From DATIJP01 sp964569185 (GTDB taxonomy: Bacteria; Chlamydiota; Chlamydiia; Chlamydiales; Rhabdochlamydiaceae): 24,867 nt of DNA. The notes beneath the pieces are model-generated. The model worked only from the letters and a program-made list of their open reading frames with translations, was not told where the DNA came from and did not search any database. The DNA lies in contig CAZMTP010000022.1 of NCBI GenBank assembly GCA_964569185.1, positions 1-24,867 on the forward strand. Reading direction: 5' to 3'. Both the position numbers and the translations under genes were made by a program. Below are positions 21,069 through 24,867 of this stretch, in pieces (within the stretch, counting starts at the first letter, position 1; each line of letters opens with the position of its first letter).

Positions 21069-21491
21069 TTAGGTTTTAGGCGTATGTGCTTGGATATAAG
21101 AAATAAGTTCTTCTAAAAGACCTATTCTTGCATTTATTATTTTGTACCGATTGCATTGGATGTCGTATTTTCTCTTATAATATTTTAGGAAGGCCTGATC
21201 CATTTCTTTGGCTTTAGCTAAAGTCGTTCCATTGTAGAACGCTTTTAGGTGAAAAAAAGCGCGTATTAAACAGGTCATGCAAGAATATACTGGAAGATTG
21301 GCATAGCGCATTTCTATATGTAAAGAATACAAACTATGTTCAGTGATGTACATATCATTTTCACATTTTTCTAATTTTATTTTTAAATTAGAAATTTCTT
21401 GTTGAATTTCATTATTGGATGCATTTTCTGATAGGGCACAATTTATTAATGCATATGCTCTAATGGTATCAAAAGGAATTTCATACATCAT
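21069..21491 (-). CDS. coiled-coil protein of unknown function (paralogue B), third gene of the rtcB operon
   Basis: 140 residues, helical, with a coiled-coil-prone stretch at about 26-50 (NNEIQQEISNLKIKLEKCEND). GTTLAK at 88-93 and the following KEMDQAFLKYYKR identify it as a paralogue of the gene at 20389-20811. Several cysteines (C18, C43, C71, C74, C113) are not shared with that paralogue. It starts 4 nt after the rtcB stop; its ribosome-binding site (AAAGG) lies within the last codons of rtcB, so it is almost certainly cotranscribed with the RNA-repair genes. A functional link is inference from position only. Confidence 0.7.
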   Translation of the reverse strand: MMYEIPFDTIRAYALINCALSENASNNEIQQEISNLKIKLEKCENDMYITEHSLYSLHIEMRYANLPVYSCMTCLIRAFFHLKAFYNGTTLAKAKEMDQAFLKYYKRKYDIQCNRYKIINARIGLLEELISYIQAHTPKT

Positions 21492-21495
21492 ATTT

Positions 21496-22923
21496 TTAAC
21501 CTTTCATTACGTATTTAGGTTTTAGACGGGCGACTTTATCGGCCAGGCGGGCTTCTTCTACAATATCGACGACCATGTCCACATCTTTATAGGCATCAGG
21601 CATCTCTTCAGCGACAGTGCGATAGGAAGAGGCCATCACATCGACTCCTTCTTTTTTCATGTGGTCATAAATATCTATTCCTTTCCATGCTTTGGAAGAT
21701 TTCACGCGGCTGCGTGCCCGGCCTGCGCCATGGCAAGAGCTACAAAAGGTAAGCGGATTGCTTAAACCGACCATCAGATGGCTGGCACGACCCATATCTC
21801 CAGGAACTAAGACAGGCTGCCCTGTTTTTCTAAAAAGAGGAGAGAGTTCTTCGGCCCCTTTTCCGTAGGCGCGTGTGGCCCCTTTACGGTGGATGCACAA
21901 ACGTCTCTGTTTGCCTCCCACAACATGGGTTTCAAATTTGGCAATATTGTGGCACACATCGTAAATGAGGCGGACATCTTTAGGATTTGTGCCTAACACC
22001 TCTTTAAATCCTAAACGGACTCCATGAAGGATCTGTTGCCTATTATTAAAAGCGAAATTAGCAGCCGCTGCCATTCCTTTGAAATAGGTTTTTCCATGCT
22101 GGCTTGTGATGGGTGCTGCAACGAGCTGTTTATCGGGTAATCCTTCGGCATAACCGGCTTTCATAAAAACATCTAGCGTGTCTTGACACACCTGATGGCC
22201 AAAGCCGCGCGATCCGGAATGGATCAAAATGTAGATCTGTCCTTCTTCGATGCCCCAACTTTTAGCAATGTCAGGCAAATAGATTTTTTGGACCTCGCCG
22301 ATTTCAACAAAGTGGTTGCCAGAGCCGATTGTTCCCAATTGATCTTTGCCGCGCTCTTTTGCAGTGAGTGAAATGACAGAGGAGTCGGCCCCTTCAATCA
22401 TTCCATTGCTCTCCATATGATCCAAATCTTCTGCATAACCTAATCCGCGATCAATCGACCATTTGGCTCCTATTTGAAGAAGGTCTGCATAATCTTGGTT
22501 GCTTAGGCCTCTGATTTTATGCCGGCCGCGGCCCACTCCAGAAGGCACAAGCTCAAAGATGCATTTGAGGAGTTTTTTTCCTAACTCTTCGCTGATTTTT
22601 GCCATTTTCTCGGGCACAACAGCCAGGCGCACGCCACAGTTGATATCATACCCCACTCCTCCAGGACTGATCACGCCCTGCTGCGCATCCATCGCCGCCA
22701 CGCCGCCAATCGGAAATCCGTAACCCCAATGGATATCGGGCATGGCGATGCTATAGCCGACAATGCCAGGCAGATGGGCCACATTGCGCACCTGCTCAAG
22801 CGGTTCTCCTAAATCGGGATCTTGCAGCATCGCTTCGCTAGCAATAATCAGTCCTGGAACTAACATGCCGCCTGTTTTGGCCAATTCATAGGTTGCAGGG
22901 GCGATCTGTTTTAAATCAGACAT
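21496..22923 (-). CDS. rtcB: RNA-splicing ligase RtcB
   Basis: 475 residues from the ATG at 22923 (a TTG two codons earlier is less likely; GGGAG lies 10 nt upstream of the ATG). RtcB joins RNA 2',3'-cyclic-phosphate or 3'-phosphate ends to 5'-OH ends using GTP and Mn2+. Seen: GYDINCGVRL with metal ligands D93 and C96, GTIGSGNHFVEIG, HSGSRGFGHQ, YDVCHNIAK, HRKGATRAYG, and SSCHGAGRARSR with the His that is guanylated in studied homologues (about H398). Length and motifs are complete, so an active enzyme is expected. Its start overlaps the stop of the 2H/archease fusion gene by 8 nt, tying ligase synthesis to its presumed activator. Confidence 0.95.
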   Translation of the reverse strand: MSDLKQIAPATYELAKTGGMLVPGLIIASEAMLQDPDLGEPLEQVRNVAHLPGIVGYSIAMPDIHWGYGFPIGGVAAMDAQQGVISPGGVGYDINCGVRLAVVPEKMAKISEELGKKLLKCIFELVPSGVGRGRHKIRGLSNQDYADLLQIGAKWSIDRGLGYAEDLDHMESNGMIEGADSSVISLTAKERGKDQLGTIGSGNHFVEIGEVQKIYLPDIAKSWGIEEGQIYILIHSGSRGFGHQVCQDTLDVFMKAGYAEGLPDKQLVAAPITSQHGKTYFKGMAAAANFAFNNRQQILHGVRLGFKEVLGTNPKDVRLIYDVCHNIAKFETHVVGGKQRRLCIHRKGATRAYGKGAEELSPLFRKTGQPVLVPGDMGRASHLMVGLSNPLTFCSSCHGAGRARSRVKSSKAWKGIDIYDHMKKEGVDVMASSYRTVAEEMPDAYKDVDMVVDIVEEARLADKVARLKPKYVMKG

Positions 22924-23713
22924 CGACAATCATCTCCCATTCTAAAAGTGTGTCCACTTTTTTTATTTTGGCATGATAGCTAACGGCTTTAAAGGGAATG
23001 CCAATATCTGCATCCATCGCGGCCACATTTTTATTTAATAGAGCGACCACCTCCTCAAGGGAAGAGAGAGCGGGCTGAGGCTCAAAATAAGCGATAAAAG
23101 AGGGACAGGAAAAAGAGAGTGCCAGCATGGCGTGGATATACAGTTCTTCAAAGGTAGCGCCTCGAATGCAAAAGGCAATGTCAGCAGTATGTTCCAACTC
23201 TTCAAAAGGCAGAATAAAAACATGCTGCCAAAGAGAGGGATAGGTTAAATTCCCCACACTTTCATAGAGGTGGAATGCTTTAATGTAGGTGGGAAGTGGC
23301 TTAAATGTTTCTTCCCATATCTTTTTGTCGAAAGGAGAGCGTGCCAGGCTCACATGAGAGAGCAGCTCTCTTCGGTCCACCTGATACTCTTGGTCTTCAA
23401 GCCAATCCAAAAGCGTCTTGTGAAATTGTACAAGTAGTTCTTCCTTGATTAGCCACTGGATATGGGCAGCAGCTACACGCGCCTCTTTGTCGGGCAAAAA
23501 AAGTAGGCGATCGCACACACCCGCAGGGCCTATTATAAAGTCGGGTAATGGCGGGTCAAAAAGCTGTTTTTTGGGGATGACATTGCCTAAAAAAGCGAGT
23601 GTGATATGGCGGTAGGGCGCATCGATGACGCGGCCTTTGGGCATTTCTTCTTCCCAGGGAGTGGCTACTTCCATCCCGAAAAATAGCCGTTTGGTCTCAT
23701 TTTCAATTTTCAT
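22916..23713 (-). CDS. fusion of 2H phosphoesterase (2'-5' RNA ligase-like) and shortened archease
   Basis: 265 residues in two domains. Residues 1-168 look like the LigT/ThpR 2H phosphoesterase family: RLFFGMEVATPW at the start, the first His motif H36-I-T38-L and the second H120-V-S122-LAR. This family opens 2',3'-cyclic or 2'-5' phosphodiester bonds. Residues 169-265 are archease: EELEHTADIAFCIRGATFEEL (171-191) with the metal-binding E/H/D set, KAVSYHAKI (242-250) and the terminal WEMIVDV. Archease normally has about 140 residues; here it is about 97 and lacks much of the central helical segment. Archease activates RtcB guanylation and turnover. Its stop overlaps the rtcB start by 8 nt. 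No Shine-Dalgarno is seen before the ATG. Confidence 0.85.
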   Translation of the reverse strand: MKIENETKRLFFGMEVATPWEEEMPKGRVIDAPYRHITLAFLGNVIPKKQLFDPPLPDFIIGPAGVCDRLLFLPDKEARVAAAHIQWLIKEELLVQFHKTLLDWLEDQEYQVDRRELLSHVSLARSPFDKKIWEETFKPLPTYIKAFHLYESVGNLTYPSLWQHVFILPFEELEHTADIAFCIRGATFEELYIHAMLALSFSCPSFIAYFEPQPALSSLEEVVALLNKNVAAMDADIGIPFKAVSYHAKIKKVDTLLEWEMIVDV

Positions 23714-23752
23714 TTAATTCTATTTAACTTATCTAAAAGTTTGGGGGAAGGG

Positions 23753-24781
23753 ATGATTCTCATTACAGGCGCCTGCGGCAGAATCGGCATGAATGCCGCG
23801 AAACTATTTTCCAAGCAATATCCTGTGGTCGGATTTGATGTTTTTATCCCCAAAGAAAAAATTCCCAATGTGGAATTTTTCATTGTCGATCTATCTTCTG
23901 ATCAAAGCGTACAAGAAGGCTTTGCAAAAGTCAAAGCCCGCTTTGGCAATCATATCGTGTCGATTATCCATTTAGCTGCCTACTACAATTTTGCTGGCGG
24001 CCATTGGGACCAGTACGAAACGATCACTATTAATGGGACACGAAGAATTTTAGAAAGTGCGCGCTCTTTTGAAGTGGAGCAATTTATCTTTTCGAGCACG
24101 ATGCTCATTTATAAACCGAGTGTGCCTGGCAAAAAAATCCATCTTAATTCTCCAATAGAACCTAAATGGGAATATCCGCTCTCCAAAGTAAAAACAGAGC
24201 AGATGATCCATGAAAAAAGAGGATCTATCCCGACAGTGATTTTGCGTATTGCTGGGGTATACGATGATGATTGCCATTCGATCCCGATCTCTCAGCAGAT
24301 CCAGCGCATTTATGAAAAACAGCTCGAGAGCCATCTTTTTTCAGGCGATCTGTCCCATGGGGCCGCCTATGTGCATATGCATGATTTAATCGATGCGCTT
24401 GCGCTTTGCGTCGAGAAACGAAAAACGCTTCCTAAAGAGAGCGTGTTTATCATTAGTGAAGCGGAAACTTTAAGCTATAAAGAGATGCAAAATCAGATCG
24501 GGCAGCTACTTTTTGGCAAGCCATGGAAGACTTGGAGTGTTCCCAAATGGTTTGCAAAATTGGGGGCTTGGGCCCAAAACCTGCTTCCTTTTAAAAAGAA
24601 ATCTTTTATTAAACCGTGGATGATCGATATAGCCGATGACCATTATGAAATGGACATTTCCGATGCGGAAAAGGGCTTAGGGTGGCGGCCCCAAAGATCT
24701 GTCCGGGGGACTCTTCCTAAGATCATCCAGCGGCTCAAAAGCGATCCTGCGCAATTTTATCGCGACAATAATTTGCAGTAA
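23753..24781 (+). CDS. NAD-dependent epimerase/dehydratase (extended SDR)
   Basis: 342 residues. The ATG at 23753 is chosen because MILITGACGRIG places the Rossmann GxxGxxG at the N-terminus; the upstream TTG at 23741 would add only four residues, and GGGGGAAGGG directly before the ATG serves as ribosome-binding site. IIHLAAYYNF, IFSSTMLIY and the catalytic YPLSK (Y-x3-K) follow. Such enzymes epimerise or reduce nucleotide sugars or steroid-like substrates; the substrate is unknown. The C-terminal part (KPWMIDIADDHYEMDISDAEKGLGWRPQ) is typical of the family. It diverges from the archease fusion gene with 39 nt between starts. Confidence 0.88.
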   Translation: MILITGACGRIGMNAAKLFSKQYPVVGFDVFIPKEKIPNVEFFIVDLSSDQSVQEGFAKVKARFGNHIVSIIHLAAYYNFAGGHWDQYETITINGTRRILESARSFEVEQFIFSSTMLIYKPSVPGKKIHLNSPIEPKWEYPLSKVKTEQMIHEKRGSIPTVILRIAGVYDDDCHSIPISQQIQRIYEKQLESHLFSGDLSHGAAYVHMHDLIDALALCVEKRKTLPKESVFIISEAETLSYKEMQNQIGQLLFGKPWKTWSVPKWFAKLGAWAQNLLPFKKKSFIKPWMIDIADDHYEMDISDAEKGLGWRPQRSVRGTLPKIIQRLKSDPAQFYRDNNLQ

Positions 24782-24798
24782 AACTTCTCTTTTTTGTA

Positions 24799-24807
24799 TG
24801 CTATGTC
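24799..24807 (+). promoter_or_regulatory. possible extended -10 of the tRNA-Ala gene
   Basis: TGC-TATGTC, 12 nt before the first tRNA base. An overlapping TATGCT (24797-24802) with TTGCAG 18 nt upstream is an alternative. Both are weak. Confidence 0.3.
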
Positions 24808-24819
24808 CTTCATTTCTCT

Positions 24820-24867
24820 GGGGGCTTAGCTCATTTGGTAGAGCATCAGATTTGCATTCTGAGGGTG
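24820..24867 (+). tRNA. tRNA-Ala (anticodon UGC), 3' part beyond window
   Basis: Acceptor 5' strand GGGGGCT (24820-24826), D-stem GCTC/GAGC (24829-24832/24841-24844) with loop ATTTGGTA, anticodon stem TCAGA/TCTGA (24846-24850/24858-24862) and loop TTTGCAT giving anticodon TGC. The window ends in the variable loop, so the T-arm and acceptor 3' strand are not visible. Confidence 0.93.

Noticed and set aside
1..24867. CRISPR array, insertion sequence, integrase or prophage genes
   Set aside because: No regularly spaced repeats, transposase or integrase motifs were seen on either strand.

Overview
The window reads as chromosome of a Gram-negative, probably host-associated bacterium. I favour an amoeba-associated relative of the Chlamydiota (Parachlamydiales-like). 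The reasons are lineage-specific paralogous helical-repeat and coiled-coil proteins, exported proteins of unknown family, a Fic module and a GT9 gene next to a kinase-like gene, among reduced housekeeping genes. No single marker settles the phylum. Base composition is mixed: roughly 1-4020, 6817-8000, 17670-18480 and 20380-21490 look clearly more AT-rich than the housekeeping stretches between them and carry the poorly conserved genes.

Layout. 1-4021: two paralogous TPR-like proteins (the first cut by the left edge) flanking two minus-strand exported proteins. 4067-6816: GT9 glycosyltransferase, a membrane-anchored kinase-like protein and RlmN. 6821-8005: a palindromic operator with an Xre/Fic pair of the 'mobile mystery protein A/B' type. 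7998-10823: DoxX-like and VIT1-like membrane proteins and a SulP transporter. 10820-13833: Ku, a VOC protein, adenylate kinase and a periplasmic amidase. 13903-15790: DUF378, a TPP riboswitch with no thiamine gene after it, and a methyltransferase/MBL-hydrolase operon. 15854-17665: an archaeal-type aspartyl-tRNA synthetase fused to a YbaK-like editing domain. 17674-19663 (minus): a small bacterial histone, a zinc alcohol dehydrogenase and a papain/NlpC-like protein. 19742-20314: DUF502. 20389-23713 (minus): two coiled-coil paralogues, RtcB, and a 2H-phosphoesterase/archease fusion. 23753-24867: an SDR epimerase and the 5' part of tRNA-Ala(UGC).

The most notable points are: the RNA-repair operon, in which a 2'-5' RNA ligase-like domain and a shortened archease form one polypeptide translationally coupled to RtcB; the orphan TPP riboswitch at 14105-14209; the AspRS-editing fusion; the histone; and a recurrent promoter layout in which an extended -10 box lies 6-9 nt before the start codon with no Shine-Dalgarno sequence, suggesting leaderless mRNAs. 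Genes are tightly packed, with four convergent pairs overlapping at their 3' ends.
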